Shown one piece after another: positions 1-8,120 of a stretch of 33,149 bases of DNA. The position numbers were made by a program, and so were the translations under genes. The notes under the pieces are model-generated. The model was not told the DNA's origin. It did not search any database and saw nothing but the letters and a program-made list of their open reading frames with translations. The DNA comes from an uncultured Lachnospiraceae bacterium (GTDB lineage: Bacteria > Bacillota_A > Clostridia > Lachnospirales > Lachnospiraceae). The DNA is taken from positions 1 through 33,149 of the forward strand of contig CAJTOU010000035.1 in assembly GCA_910577835.1 (NCBI GenBank), given 5' to 3'. Within the stretch, counting starts at the first letter, position 1. Every line of letters begins with the position of its first letter.

Positions 1-3
1 TTG

Positions 4-40
4 ACCTAAAGGTTTCGCCTTAAGGCGAGGGTTTTAACCC
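4..40. repeat. Three adjacent short palindromes
   Basis: Three inverted repeats follow one another with almost no spacing: ACCTAAAGGT (4-13), the perfect 14-base palindrome TCGCCTTAAGGCGA (15-28), and GGGTT/AACCC arms around two bases (29-40). No clear U-run follows on either strand, so a simple intrinsic terminator is not obvious. They lie downstream of the broken minus-strand gene at 168-548. The function is unknown; the structure is read directly from the sequence. Confidence 0.5.
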
Positions 41-167
41 CATTATACAGACAATAAAATTGTACCTTGATTACGCACAGAATCATTCCCAGAACAGTCG
101 TGGACTTCTATGGAACAAATCTCGGATTTTCGGTTTTGATATAACAGCGCTGCCTTATCTTTGCCAA

Positions 168-548
168 TTAAATTGATATAAAAATAAGCACTAAATTAGT
201 GCTAACCTCCTTGTATTTACTGAGTTTCTCTATCTTTGTCCTTATTATAGCATGATCATCAATTCCAAGATAATTTCCCGTTAATATCCGAATCTGAACC
301 CCTCTGTCCAGTGCCGCTTTTAAATCCTTTAAAATCATTCTGACACCTGATTCCATAAGAAAGGATACAATAATATCAATTTTCTGCGCCTTCATAATAC
401 TGATTTTTAACTGATAATACAAAAAACGGTTCCTGTTTCTGTCACCAGTCATCACGTCTGTTGTCTGAATAACAGTATTATCAACTGAAATATAATCCTG
501 AGGTATATTCTTATCCTGTAATTCTTCTGCAGTATTTAATTGTGACAT
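168..548 (-). pseudogene. Truncated N-terminal fragment of a PLD-like/DEAD-box helicase-type protein
   Basis: This is a 126-codon frame with a good ribosome binding site (GAGGTG) just before its ATG. Residues about 40-95 contain segments such as IDIIVSFLMESGVR and GVQIRILTGNYLGI. These match the phospholipase-D-like N-terminal region of large (about 1000-residue) DEAD/DEAH helicases found in bacterial defence and mobile regions. After LGI the protein stops resembling that family and ends within 30 residues. The helicase motor, the second half of the PLD domain and the C-terminal region are all missing. I read it as a decayed remnant cut by recombination; a short stand-alone protein is possible but less likely. 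Another frame on the same strand stays open from about 180 down to a stop at 43-45, which may be the tail of a second broken gene. Confidence 0.5.
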
Positions 549-767
549 TTTTTCACCTCAACTTTCTATTGCTTGATAATATATCAATTAGAATTTTTCC
601 ATAATTATTTATACTATATTGACACAGTAATTATTTCTATGATAAAGTAAATAATTAGTATGGAATTTATCTGCCTACCATGTAATTCATTAAAAACCGA
701 CTGCATAAACAGATAACCATTCAAAAAGCAATCAATCATTCTTTATAAATTTTAAGAAAGGAAACCT

Positions 768-1814
768 ATGGAACGAAAATATTATATAGATAATGTGCGC
801 TGGATTTGCATTTTGCTTTTAATTCCATATCATGCAGCAATGTGCTGGAATGTCTGGGGTGAAACAAATTATCTGTTTTTTGGTGAAAATATAATATTAA
901 GCACTTTTATCTGGCTTATATCTCCATGGTATATGCCGCTTTTAATGGTTCTTGCAGGCGCAAGTGCCAGATATTCTCTTTTGCGCAGAACTACGGCAGA
1001 ATTTATCAAAGAACGTATTCATAAGCTGCTGTTTCCACTTCTGCTTGGAATATTAATTATTGTCGAACCTATTACATATTTTGCAGATTGCTATCACAAT
1101 AATTACTCTGGCGGTTATTTTGAACATTATAAAATTTTCTTTCACAGAGTGACAGATTTAACCGGATATGATGGCGGATTAACATCGGGACATTTATGGT
1201 TTTTACTTTATCTTTTTATTATCTCTCTTATTTCACTGCCAATTATAAAATATTTAAAATATCAGGATGTCTATGAAAAAACAAATCTTTTTGTATTGCT
1301 TATTGCTGGTTTTCTGTCGCTTATTGTCAATCCGGTTTTAAACTTTGGTGGAAAAAGCGCAGCAGCATATCTTGTATTTTATCTGCTTGGATATTATTTT
1401 ATATCAAATAATAAATTTGTTACAGAAAAAATTGTAAAATACAGAATATATTATCTTTTCATTTTTGTTTTGACTGCCGCTTTTAATATATATGCGGGAC
1501 TGCATGAACTTGACAGCATAGTAAATACTGTTGTTTTCCATACCAGCAGATGGTTTGGTATTCTTACTGTTTTAGGTTTTGCAAAAAATAACTTTGACTG
1601 GCATAATAAAATAACGGAATATCTTTCTAAAATAAGTTTTCAGTTTTATATTTTCCATTATGTCTGGCTGACCGTATTTCAGTTTTATTTTAGTCGATAC
1701 ACTGATAAACTGATTATTTTATTTTTTGTTTCCATAATATTAACATATCTGACCAGCTTTGCAACCTGTGAAGCAATAAGAAAATTTAAAAAGATTAAAT
1801 TAAAAAATAGATAA
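768..1814 (+). CDS. Acyltransferase family 3 membrane protein
   Basis: This 348-residue integral membrane protein has about ten predicted hydrophobic segments, the usual architecture and length for acyltransferase family 3. That family moves acetyl or other acyl groups onto cell-surface polysaccharides, lipids or small molecules. The N-terminus carries the family signature: Arg11 in the first segment and the conserved His22 in the motif IPYHA, which is essential in characterised members. AAGAAAGGA lies a few bases before the ATG, and a candidate -35 TTGACA occurs at 619-624 with only a weak -10. A hairpin terminator follows the stop by about 35 bases, so the gene is probably monocistronic. 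The acceptor cannot be told from sequence, and no glycan cluster surrounds it. Confidence 0.85.
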   Translation: MERKYYIDNVRWICILLLIPYHAAMCWNVWGETNYLFFGENIILSTFIWLISPWYMPLLMVLAGASARYSLLRRTTAEFIKERIHKLLFPLLLGILIIVEPITYFADCYHNNYSGGYFEHYKIFFHRVTDLTGYDGGLTSGHLWFLLYLFIISLISLPIIKYLKYQDVYEKTNLFVLLIAGFLSLIVNPVLNFGGKSAAAYLVFYLLGYYFISNNKFVTEKIVKYRIYYLFIFVLTAAFNIYAGLHELDSIVNTVVFHTSRWFGILTVLGFAKNNFDWHNKITEYLSKISFQFYIFHYVWLTVFQFYFSRYTDKLIILFFVSIILTYLTSFATCEAIRKFKKIKLKNR

Positions 1815-1849
1815 ACGCTGTGGTACTATATTATTATGACAGGCGACAC

Positions 1850-1881
1850 ACCTCTGCTATTTAAAAAGCGGAGGTTTTTCT
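1850..1881 (+). terminator. Intrinsic terminator after the acyltransferase
   Basis: ACCTCTGCT (1850-1858) pairs with AGCGGAGGT (1867-1875) with one G-U pair across an eight-base loop, and is followed by TTTTTCTTT on the plus strand. No U-run exists on the minus strand, so it serves the plus-strand gene only. Confidence 0.85.
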
Positions 1882-1918
1882 TTCAAATAAGTCTAATTTC
1901 ATAACCATTATAAATTTT

Positions 1919-2527
1919 TTAAAAAGCTCCATTTCTTTTTCGCAATATTAAATTCAACCATTTTTCGTGACTTCTGTTTATTCTGGCATCTCCTGTTATC
2001 CATTGTTCTTCTATTTTGATATTCTCCATATCTTTTACAAAATCTCCAAAAGACTTTTCCGTAAAATCTTTAAAATATCTTTCTTTTCGTTTACCTTCAA
2101 AAGTTCCATATTTAAATGAAGTATAAATCACACCATTGACTTTTAATGCATCTGTCATTTTATTCATTACTTCTTTTAATTCGTTCTCTGGTAAATGCAA
2201 AATCGACGAACATGCCCATATACCGTCATAAAGTTCTTTTTCATTTAAGTCCTGAAAAAGCATTTGCTTTATGGCAATACCAGTATATCTTTCTGCAATT
2301 TCGCAAAGCTCTTTGGAACCGTCTATTGCATATACCTGATATCCTTTATTAAGGAAAAATTTTGTATCCCGTCCTGAACCACACCCAAAATCTAAAATAT
2401 ATGCATGTTCTGGTAATTTATCTAAAAATCTGTTTTGTGTTGCCTCAAAATTTATATCAACTGTCCCCGCTACAAATTCTTTGGCATTCAAGTTATAATA
2501 ATGAATTGTATTATCTGATAAATTCAT
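1919..2527 (-). CDS. Class I SAM-dependent methyltransferase
   Basis: This is a 202-residue Rossmann-fold methyltransferase. The glycine-rich AdoMet-binding motif ILDFGCGSGRDTKFF is at residues about 44-58, followed by the acidic strand VYAIDGS that holds the ribose of AdoMet. A WACSSILHLP segment resembles motif IV and is followed by a typical GVIYTSFKYG strand. I chose the ATG at 2525-2527 because AAAGGA lies about 13 bases upstream and family members begin close to this point; a GTG nine codons further upstream (2554) has no convincing ribosome binding site. The substrate is unknown and neighbours give no pathway. It ends facing the acyltransferase gene. No minus-strand terminator is evident. 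Confidence 0.85.
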   Translation of the reverse strand: MNLSDNTIHYYNLNAKEFVAGTVDINFEATQNRFLDKLPEHAYILDFGCGSGRDTKFFLNKGYQVYAIDGSKELCEIAERYTGIAIKQMLFQDLNEKELYDGIWACSSILHLPENELKEVMNKMTDALKVNGVIYTSFKYGTFEGKRKERYFKDFTEKSFGDFVKDMENIKIEEQWITGDARINRSHEKWLNLILRKRNGAF

Positions 2528-2673
2528 TTTAATCAATTGTTCCTTTCGTTTCACTCAGCACAAATAGAAATAAAAAAATTTATTTTTTCACGCTAATCCG
2601 TCAGCTCCAGTAAAATTATATTCACCAAATTTTCCATAACTATTGGCAATATCACAACTGACATATTTTAAAA

Positions 2674-3171
2674 CTATTTCTTCTTTTTGATAAACTCTTC
2701 CAAAAGCGCACGTGAAACACTTCCTTTTGGATGCACCAAGTCAAGCGCCTGATAAACCGGTATCCATTCTGCTGAATCCACCTCTTTCGATAATGAAAAA
2801 CCTGTCTTATTGGTTTTACCAATAAAACCAATCATCAGCATATCTTTTTTTGCAAACCAGTATGTTTTTACAGGCTCAAGGCTGCAAAGCTGAACGCCGA
2901 TTTCTTCATATACTTCACGCTCTGCTGTTACTTCTGCCGTTTCTCCCGGTTTCATATATCCAGAAACAAGATTATAATATTTTTCCGAAATATATTCCTG
3001 ACGCAGCAATACAGCTTCATCATATTCATTTACCACCAAAACAATAATGCAGGCAGAAAACATATCGAATAATGGATTTTTACACTTTTCACAAAAAGGA
3101 ACTTTTCCCTCATCTCCGATTTCCTTTTCTATCAGCCTGCTTCCACATTCCGGACAATATTTAAAATGCAT
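2674..3171 (-). CDS. NUDIX hydrolase with N-terminal zinc ribbon
   Basis: This 165-residue protein starts with a four-cysteine zinc ribbon (Cys6, Cys9, Cys27, Cys30), followed by a NUDIX fold. The complete NUDIX box occupies residues 71-93 and fits Gx5Ex7REUxEExGU, with the metal-binding REVYEE core. Such enzymes hydrolyse nucleoside diphosphates linked to another group. The zinc ribbon is reminiscent of NADH pyrophosphatase (NudC), but this protein is shorter than NudC (about 260 residues), so the substrate is left open. It stands alone, 120 bases upstream of the methyltransferase gene and in the same orientation. Confidence 0.88.
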   Translation of the reverse strand: MHFKYCPECGSRLIEKEIGDEGKVPFCEKCKNPLFDMFSACIIVLVVNEYDEAVLLRQEYISEKYYNLVSGYMKPGETAEVTAEREVYEEIGVQLCSLEPVKTYWFAKKDMLMIGFIGKTNKTGFSLSKEVDSAEWIPVYQALDLVHPKGSVSRALLEEFIKKKK

Positions 3172-3281
3172 TTTAAATCCTCCACTTATTTATAGTCATA
3201 CCTTTGGTATTGTATCATAATATATTCTGAATTTTTTCTATAAAATATTCCAGACCATTTACAAATACTTCGCAAAATACA

Positions 3282-3315
3282 AGACAGAAAAAGGCAGAAA
3301 CATTTTCGTTCTGCC
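3282..3315 (-). terminator. Terminator of the kdu/kdg operon
   Basis: On the minus strand GGCAGAA (3315-3309) pairs with TTCTGCC (3299-3293) around a nine-base loop and is followed by TTTTTCTGTCTTG. It lies about 30 bases after the kdgK stop and marks the end of the minus-strand uronate run. Confidence 0.85.
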
Positions 3316-3345
3316 ATATCCACATTCAACCTTATTCCCAATCCA

Positions 3346-4374
3346 TTATCGAACAACACGCCCGCTTCCCTTATTTTTTATAATGGCATTCAGCTCTTCC
3401 ACACTGGTCACCGTCATATCCCCCGGTATCGTATGCGCTATGGCTCCTGCTGCCAGACCGGTTTCCAGAATTTTCTGTGCAGAAAGCTTTTTTGTCAGTC
3501 CATAAATAATCCCTGCCGCAAAAGCATCTCCGCTTCCCACTCTGTCTGCGATATGCAGAGAATAACTGTCAGTCTGATAAAATCCTCCCTGATAAAATCC
3601 CTTTGCAGACAATCTATTATCCGAAGCACTTATACTATCCCTGACTGTAAAAAAGACTCCGTCAAATCCGTATACTTCTGCCATTTGTCTGATACTTTTT
3701 TCACTGATACAGATTTCAAATTCTTCATCTTCAAAACAGAGATTATCGTTTTGATATCCCATAGTCCGATATGCATCCAGCGCATTTCCAAAACAATAAT
3801 CTGCATATCTCGCTATCTTTGTCATCACATCCTGCTTTTTCTCAATATCTGTCTGCCACAGCTTCGCCCGATAATTTAAATCAAAAGAAACCGGAATCCC
3901 ATACTCCTTTGCGTACATTACGGCACACAAAGACAACTCCGCCGCCTTTTCTGAAATAACCGGAGTAATTCCCGATATATGAAACCATTCCGCGCCTCTG
4001 AAAATCGCCTTCCAGTCAAACTCTGAAAACTCTGCCTTCGACATGGCAGAATCAGCTCTGTCATAAATTACGCTGGAGGGCCTTACAGACATACCATTTT
4101 CAAGATAATAAATTCCAAGCCTTCCTTCTCCCGAAACTATACAGTCCGTATATACGCCATATTTTCTCATAGAAGCCTTAAATGCCTCTCCAAGTGCATT
4201 ATCCGGCACCTTTCCTACAAAACAGGCATCTTTTCCAAGCCCTGCCAGACATACCGCCACATTTGCCTCCGCGCCTCCAAAATGCATCAAAAGCCTGTCC
4301 GCCTGTGCAAATCTCTGATATCCTTCCGGTGAAAGCCTTAATAAAGGTTCTCCCAGTAATACTACTTTTTCCAT
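3346..4374 (-). CDS. kdgK: 2-keto-3-deoxygluconate kinase (PfkB family)
   Basis: This 342-residue ribokinase/PfkB-family sugar kinase is inferred to phosphorylate 2-keto-3-deoxygluconate (KDG) to KDPG in the cytoplasm. The sugar-binding GG motif is at residues 33-34 (HFGGAEANVA). The PfkB signature 2, DRVGSGDAFAAG, is at about 277-288, with the catalytic base Asp283. The substrate is assigned mainly from context: the gene begins five bases after the stop of the KDPG aldolase gene eda and is the last gene of a kduI-kduD-eda-kdgK run. A weak AGGG site sits inside the end of eda, suggesting translational coupling. A terminator follows at 3282-3315. Other PfkB substrates such as fructose or ribose are possible on sequence alone but unlikely here. 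Confidence 0.9.
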   Translation of the reverse strand: MEKVVLLGEPLLRLSPEGYQRFAQADRLLMHFGGAEANVAVCLAGLGKDACFVGKVPDNALGEAFKASMRKYGVYTDCIVSGEGRLGIYYLENGMSVRPSSVIYDRADSAMSKAEFSEFDWKAIFRGAEWFHISGITPVISEKAAELSLCAVMYAKEYGIPVSFDLNYRAKLWQTDIEKKQDVMTKIARYADYCFGNALDAYRTMGYQNDNLCFEDEEFEICISEKSIRQMAEVYGFDGVFFTVRDSISASDNRLSAKGFYQGGFYQTDSYSLHIADRVGSGDAFAAGIIYGLTKKLSAQKILETGLAAGAIAHTIPGDMTVTSVEELNAIIKNKGSGRVVR

Positions 4375-4379
4375 ATTTT

Positions 4380-5018
4380 TCAGCCCTGTTCTTTCCAGCG
4401 GCAGACAAGTTTTACCGCATTTTCAGCCTCCTGTCTCACCGCAGCAAAATCATTTTCCTTAGCCGGTTTTGTAATCCAGCTCCCGCCACAGGCAACCACC
4501 TTTGGAAAATTCAGATATTCCATAAGATTATCCTTTGATATTCCTCCGGTTGGCATAAAGCGAAGCTTTGGAAACGGCTCTGAAAGCGCTTTTAATAATT
4601 TCAGCCCGCCGGCAGGCTCTGCCGGAAAAAATTTGACCATCGAAAGTCCTGCTGCCAACGCTCTCAAAATATCCGTCGGCGTCATACATCCCGGAAGTAC
4701 TGCAATATTTCTCTCGATACAATAATTTACCACCTCATCAGAATATCCGGGGCTTACAAGAAATTTTGCGCCGGCATCCTCCGCTTCCTTGGCCTGTCTG
4801 ACATTTAAAATCGTGCCTGCACCAATCAATGCATCTGGATATTTCTGAGACATAGCACGAATCGTCTCTGCCGCCGCCTCTGTGCGGAAGGTTATCTCCG
4901 CCGCCGGCAGGCCGCCTTCTGCCAGAGCACCCATAATATGCAATCCCTGAGTAATATTTTCGACTGTCACTACTGGTATAATTTTTGTGTTTTCTATTTC
5001 TTTTATTATTTTATTCAT
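4380..5018 (-). CDS. eda: KDPG/KHG aldolase
   Basis: This 212-residue class I aldolase of the KDPG/KHG family splits 2-keto-3-deoxy-6-phosphogluconate into pyruvate and glyceraldehyde-3-phosphate. The Schiff-base lysine is Lys129 in MVKFFPAEPAG, and the conserved Glu41 and Arg45 lie in AEITFRT. Length and motifs are those of complete enzymes. The ATG at 5018 has no strong ribosome binding site. A 223-base untranslated stretch with a stem-loop separates it from kduD, which is long for genes inside one operon and may hold a regulatory or processing element. It supplies the last step of the pathway, immediately downstream of KdgK's reaction. Confidence 0.93.
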   Translation of the reverse strand: MNKIIKEIENTKIIPVVTVENITQGLHIMGALAEGGLPAAEITFRTEAAAETIRAMSQKYPDALIGAGTILNVRQAKEAEDAGAKFLVSPGYSDEVVNYCIERNIAVLPGCMTPTDILRALAAGLSMVKFFPAEPAGGLKLLKALSEPFPKLRFMPTGGISKDNLMEYLNFPKVVACGGSWITKPAKENDFAAVRQEAENAVKLVCRWKEQG

Positions 5019-5168
5019 TTCATATACTAATGCCGCAGAAAATTAAAATCGTTGCATAATACTGCAAACTGCACAGCTCGTCAAAATCTGATTACGCCGG
5101 CCGCATAATAAGGAACTGTTAAAGAAGGAATCCCGCGTCATATACAACGTTCATTCTTAACACTTCCC

Positions 5169-5220
5169 AAGGCTGAAAAATATCTGCCGCTTATCCTTTC
5201 TTTATATATCTCTCAGCCTT
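5169..5220 (-). promoter_or_regulatory. Stem-loop in the kduD-eda spacer
   Basis: AAGGCTGA (minus strand 5220-5213) pairs with TCAGCCTT (5176-5169) around a 36-base loop that contains AGAAAGGATAAG. The same 12-mer also occurs in the kduI-kduD spacer (about 6113-6124). On the plus strand the stem is followed by a T-rich run. It could be an mRNA processing or stability element, or a weak terminator; nothing in the sequence decides between these. Confidence 0.4.
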
Positions 5221-5241
5221 TTGTATATTTTTTACAATGAA

Positions 5242-6042
5242 TTACGGCTGTTTTCCAATATATGCAAGAATACCACCGTCTACATATAATACGTGTCCAT
5301 TTACAAAATTTGACGCATCTGACGCCAAAAATACTGCCGGTCCCATAAGGTCGTCTGTGCTTCCCCATCTGGCCGCAGGAGTTTTCGCTATAATAAACTG
5401 GTCAAATGGATGTCTTGAACCATCCGGCTGAATCTCTCTAAGCGGCGCTGTCTGCGGAGTTGCAATATAACCCGGTCCAATACCGTTACACTGAATATTA
5501 TATTCACCATATTCTGACGCAATATTTCTGGTCAGCATTTTCAGCCCGCCTTTTGCTGCCGCATAAGCAGATACTGTTTCTCTTCCAAGCTCACTCATCA
5601 TGGAACAAATATTAATAATCTTTCCATGACCATTTTTCATCATAGACGGAATCACTGCCTTTGATACAATAAACGGAGCATTTAAATCCACATCTATCAC
5701 CTGACGGAACTGCTCTGCGCTCATCTCATGCATGGGAATTCTTTTGATAATTCCGGCGTTATTTACCAGAATATCTATGCTTCCAACCTCTGCCTCTATC
5801 TTTTTTACCAGCTCATTCACTGCTGCCTCATCCGTCACATCGCAGACATATCCCTTTGCATCAATTCCTTCTTCCTTATAAGAAGCAAGTCCTTTATCCA
5901 CCAAATCCTGATTAATATCATTAAATACAATCTTGGCTCCCGCCTGACTGTACGCCTTTGCAATCGCAAAGCCAATACCATAGGAAGCGCCTGTAATCCA
6001 CGCTGTTTTTCCCTCTAATGAAAACTGTTCCAAAATGCTCAT
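5242..6042 (-). CDS. kduD: 2-deoxy-D-gluconate 3-dehydrogenase-type SDR (KduD)
   Basis: This 266-residue short-chain dehydrogenase is inferred to act as KduD, reducing 2,5-diketo-3-deoxygluconate (the product of KduI) to KDG. It has the dinucleotide-binding TGASYGIG (17-24), the NNAG strand motif (about 94-97) and the catalytic Ser147, Tyr160 and Lys164 in the SAYAAAKGG context. The closest named alternatives in the SDR family are gluconate 5-dehydrogenases. The position directly after kduI and before eda/kdgK favours KduD. The ribosome binding site (GGTG) is weak. About 180 bases separate it from kduI, and a similar long spacer separates it from eda. Confidence 0.88.
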   Translation of the reverse strand: MSILEQFSLEGKTAWITGASYGIGFAIAKAYSQAGAKIVFNDINQDLVDKGLASYKEEGIDAKGYVCDVTDEAAVNELVKKIEAEVGSIDILVNNAGIIKRIPMHEMSAEQFRQVIDVDLNAPFIVSKAVIPSMMKNGHGKIINICSMMSELGRETVSAYAAAKGGLKMLTRNIASEYGEYNIQCNGIGPGYIATPQTAPLREIQPDGSRHPFDQFIIAKTPAARWGSTDDLMGPAVFLASDASNFVNGHVLYVDGGILAYIGKQP

Positions 6043-6065
6043 TTTCTACACCATGCCGCAGGCGT

Positions 6066-6124
6066 TATAATACATGTATATTATAAAACATATCCATTAC
6101 TGCACCCACGACTTATCCTTTCTA
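6066..6124 (-). promoter_or_regulatory. Spacer elements between kduI and kduD
   Basis: Two elements lie here. An imperfect palindrome centred on CATG (6073-6076) has arms TATAATA and TATATTATA. The second is the purine-rich 12-mer AGAAAGGATAAG on the minus strand at about 6113-6124, repeated in the next spacer. The first could be an operator and the second a processing or translation element. Both are read from sequence only. Confidence 0.25.
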
Positions 6125-6221
6125 TATAAAAAATAGTTCTAACCTTTATCTGCTGATAAATTCATAATCTCCTGTTCATTGTCCATCAGGCTATAACATA
6201 AAAATATTTTTAATAACCTGA

Positions 6222-7085
6222 TTACAATACATCCTGATTCTTCACATTGTCCATATCATCAAATATCTGATTTTCTCCCGCCATTCCCCAGATAAAGGTA
6301 TAGGCTCTGGTTCCCGAACCTGCGTGAATCGACCAGCTTGGTGAAATCACGGCCTGTTCATTGCGCACCACCAGATGTCTTGTCTCCTGCGGCTGTCCCA
6401 TATAATGCATAACATATGCATCCTCCGGCAAATCAAAATACAGATATACCTCCATTCTTCTTTCATGTGTATGACATGGCATAGTATTCCACACGCTTCC
6501 CGGCTTTAACGAAGTCATTCCCATAACAAGCTGGCAACTCTCCACCTGTCCCGGCAGAATATATTTGCAAATTACTCTGTGATTGGATTCTTCAAGGCTT
6601 CCAAGCTCTACTTTATTTTCATCCTTTACAATTACAACACCTTCGGATGCCTCTCCCTCCGGCTTTATCTGTACTGTCGGATATGTAGCATGTGCAGGCA
6701 CAGAATTAAAATAAAATTTAGCAGGATTACTTTCGTCCTCGCTTTCAAAAAAAATCTCTTTTGTTCCCATCCCGATATAAATCGCATCTCTTCCATCTAA
6801 AAGATACTCTTTATTATCTGCGGTGATTTTTCCCTTTCCACCGATATTAATAATTCCCATTTCACGTCTTTGCAGGAAATATTCTACATGAAGCTCCTCT
6901 CCGGATGAAATACACAATTTCTGCTTTACCGGCATGGCCGAACCGGTTATCATTCTGTCAATATGACTGTAAACCATTTTTACTTCGTCTGCCTGAAATA
7001 AATCCTTAATCATAAATTCTTTTCTCAATTCCTGTGTTGAATATCTCTTTGCTTCCACAGGAGATGCCGAATATCTTGTTTCCAT
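6222..7085 (-). CDS. kduI: 5-keto-4-deoxyuronate isomerase
   Basis: This 287-residue double-cupin isomerase converts 5-keto-4-deoxyuronate (4-deoxy-L-threo-5-hexosulose uronate), formed from unsaturated uronic acids, to 2,5-diketo-3-deoxygluconate. The zinc ligands of the family are all visible: His205, His207 and Glu212 in CHTHERRME, and His254 in SIHAGSG. Length is a few residues above the usual 276-280. A strong GGAGG site sits seven bases before the ATG. It is the first gene of the minus-strand run, and its upstream region carries a 24-base palindrome at 7147-7170 where a repressor could act. It links directly to the GH88 hydrolase transcribed the other way, which would produce its substrate. 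Confidence 0.95.
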   Translation of the reverse strand: METRYSASPVEAKRYSTQELRKEFMIKDLFQADEVKMVYSHIDRMITGSAMPVKQKLCISSGEELHVEYFLQRREMGIINIGGKGKITADNKEYLLDGRDAIYIGMGTKEIFFESEDESNPAKFYFNSVPAHATYPTVQIKPEGEASEGVVIVKDENKVELGSLEESNHRVICKYILPGQVESCQLVMGMTSLKPGSVWNTMPCHTHERRMEVYLYFDLPEDAYVMHYMGQPQETRHLVVRNEQAVISPSWSIHAGSGTRAYTFIWGMAGENQIFDDMDNVKNQDVL

Positions 7086-7146
7086 TTAATATCCTCCATT
7101 CCTACTGCCCTGACGGTATTTAGCCGCAAAAGCGTATAAATTATTG

Positions 7147-7170
7147 GCAATCAACGCAAGCGTTGGTTGC
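7147..7170. promoter_or_regulatory. 24-bp palindromic operator candidate between kduI and the AraC-type gene
   Basis: GCAA-T-CAACGC, a central AA, then GCGTTG-G-TTGC form a 24-base dyad with only one non-pairing position. It lies 62 bases upstream of the kduI start and 40 bases upstream of the -35 box of the regulator gene. There is no U-run on either side, so it is not a terminator. A dimeric repressor or activator site controlling kduI is the likely role; the cognate factor is unknown (LacI, GntR or the adjacent AraC-type protein). Confidence 0.6.
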
Positions 7171-7209
7171 ATCTTGCCGCTTTTCTTTGCAATACCTTTA
7201 TTATACCAT

Positions 7210-7238
7210 TTGACAAATATTTTGCAATATATTATAAT
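7210..7238 (+). promoter_or_regulatory. Consensus sigma-A promoter of the AraC-type gene
   Basis: TTGACA (7210-7215), 17 bases, TATAAT (7233-7238) is a perfect vegetative promoter. It fixes the regulator's start as the ATG at 7279, because any upstream start would precede the transcription start near 7245. Confidence 0.9.
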
Positions 7239-7278
7239 GCAAATTACTAACTTATTCTGCTGTGAAAGGAAGGGTATT

Positions 7279-8091
7279 ATGTATACAATTTCTGTCGGAG
7301 GGTGCTACGCACATCACCCTGCTCCCTATAAAATGTACCGCCCAAATGGTATTTCAGAATATCTGCTTCTCTTTGTCCGCACTAAAGCGAATTTTCAGAT
7401 TGGAGATACCGCATTTGAGGTACTGCCGAATCAGATTGTGATTGTGGATAAAAATACTCCATATCAATATTATGTAACTGATACTCCATATATAGATGAC
7501 TGGATGCACTTTGACTGTGAAAAAGAGGATTTTCCGTTTTCATCTGATATCTTAAATAATGTATCCAGTTCAAGCGTTAACTGCCTGAATAAACCTATCA
7601 CTTTAAGCAATGCCGCAAGAATTTCCGCATATATTCATCAGATTATCTGGGAATCCGGTTATACCTCCGCAGATTACTGTCGTGAAAATGTCAATATGCT
7701 TATGCAGATTTTAATGAATCATATCAAAGAAGCTCTTCTCTGTAACAGAGCCGGTGTATTTTACAGTCCTTATTATGGAAAAATGCAGGAACTTCGCCTT
7801 CATCTGCAGTCAAATCCCGATACAGACCTTTCTCTGGAAGCCGTCGCTAAATCCATGTCTATCAGCAGTTCTTATTTTCAGCATTTATATACAAAATATT
7901 TCGGAATTTCCTTTCGGAATGATATTATTTCCATGCGTATTGAATATGCCAAGGAGCTTTTGACTGGAACATCGGATTCTATTGAAAATATTGCATATCT
8001 GTGTGGATATAATAATGAGGTTCATTTTTACAGACAATTTAGAAAAAATACCGGCATGACGCCTACTGAATATCGCAGTATCTGTCTTTGA
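7279..8091 (+). CDS. AraC-family transcriptional regulator
   Basis: This 270-residue regulator has an N-terminal cupin-like sensing domain (about residues 1-140) and a C-terminal double helix-turn-helix of the AraC/XylS type (about 165-268). The hallmark segments LSLEAVAKSMSISSSYFQHLY and the closing GYNNEVHFYRQFRKNTGMTP are intact. I chose the ATG at 7279 because GGAAGGG lies just upstream and a perfect promoter sits between it and earlier in-frame codons. It diverges from kduI and is followed by the GH88 and DUF2264 genes. It is therefore the probable sugar-responsive activator of the uronide locus (inference). The ligand is unknown. Confidence 0.92.
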   Translation: MYTISVGGCYAHHPAPYKMYRPNGISEYLLLFVRTKANFQIGDTAFEVLPNQIVIVDKNTPYQYYVTDTPYIDDWMHFDCEKEDFPFSSDILNNVSSSSVNCLNKPITLSNAARISAYIHQIIWESGYTSADYCRENVNMLMQILMNHIKEALLCNRAGVFYSPYYGKMQELRLHLQSNPDTDLSLEAVAKSMSISSSYFQHLYTKYFGISFRNDIISMRIEYAKELLTGTSDSIENIAYLCGYNNEVHFYRQFRKNTGMTPTEYRSICL

Positions 8092-8120
8092 TAAAATATA
8101 AAACAGAATATGTTATATAT

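Noticed and set aside
3433..3959. Plus-strand open frames opposite kdgK
   Set aside because: They are antisense to a clear kinase gene, low in complexity and without ribosome binding sites.
7144..7278. Longer N-terminus for the AraC-type regulator
   Set aside because: The consensus promoter at 7210-7238 and the palindrome lie inside this stretch, so it cannot be translated from that promoter.
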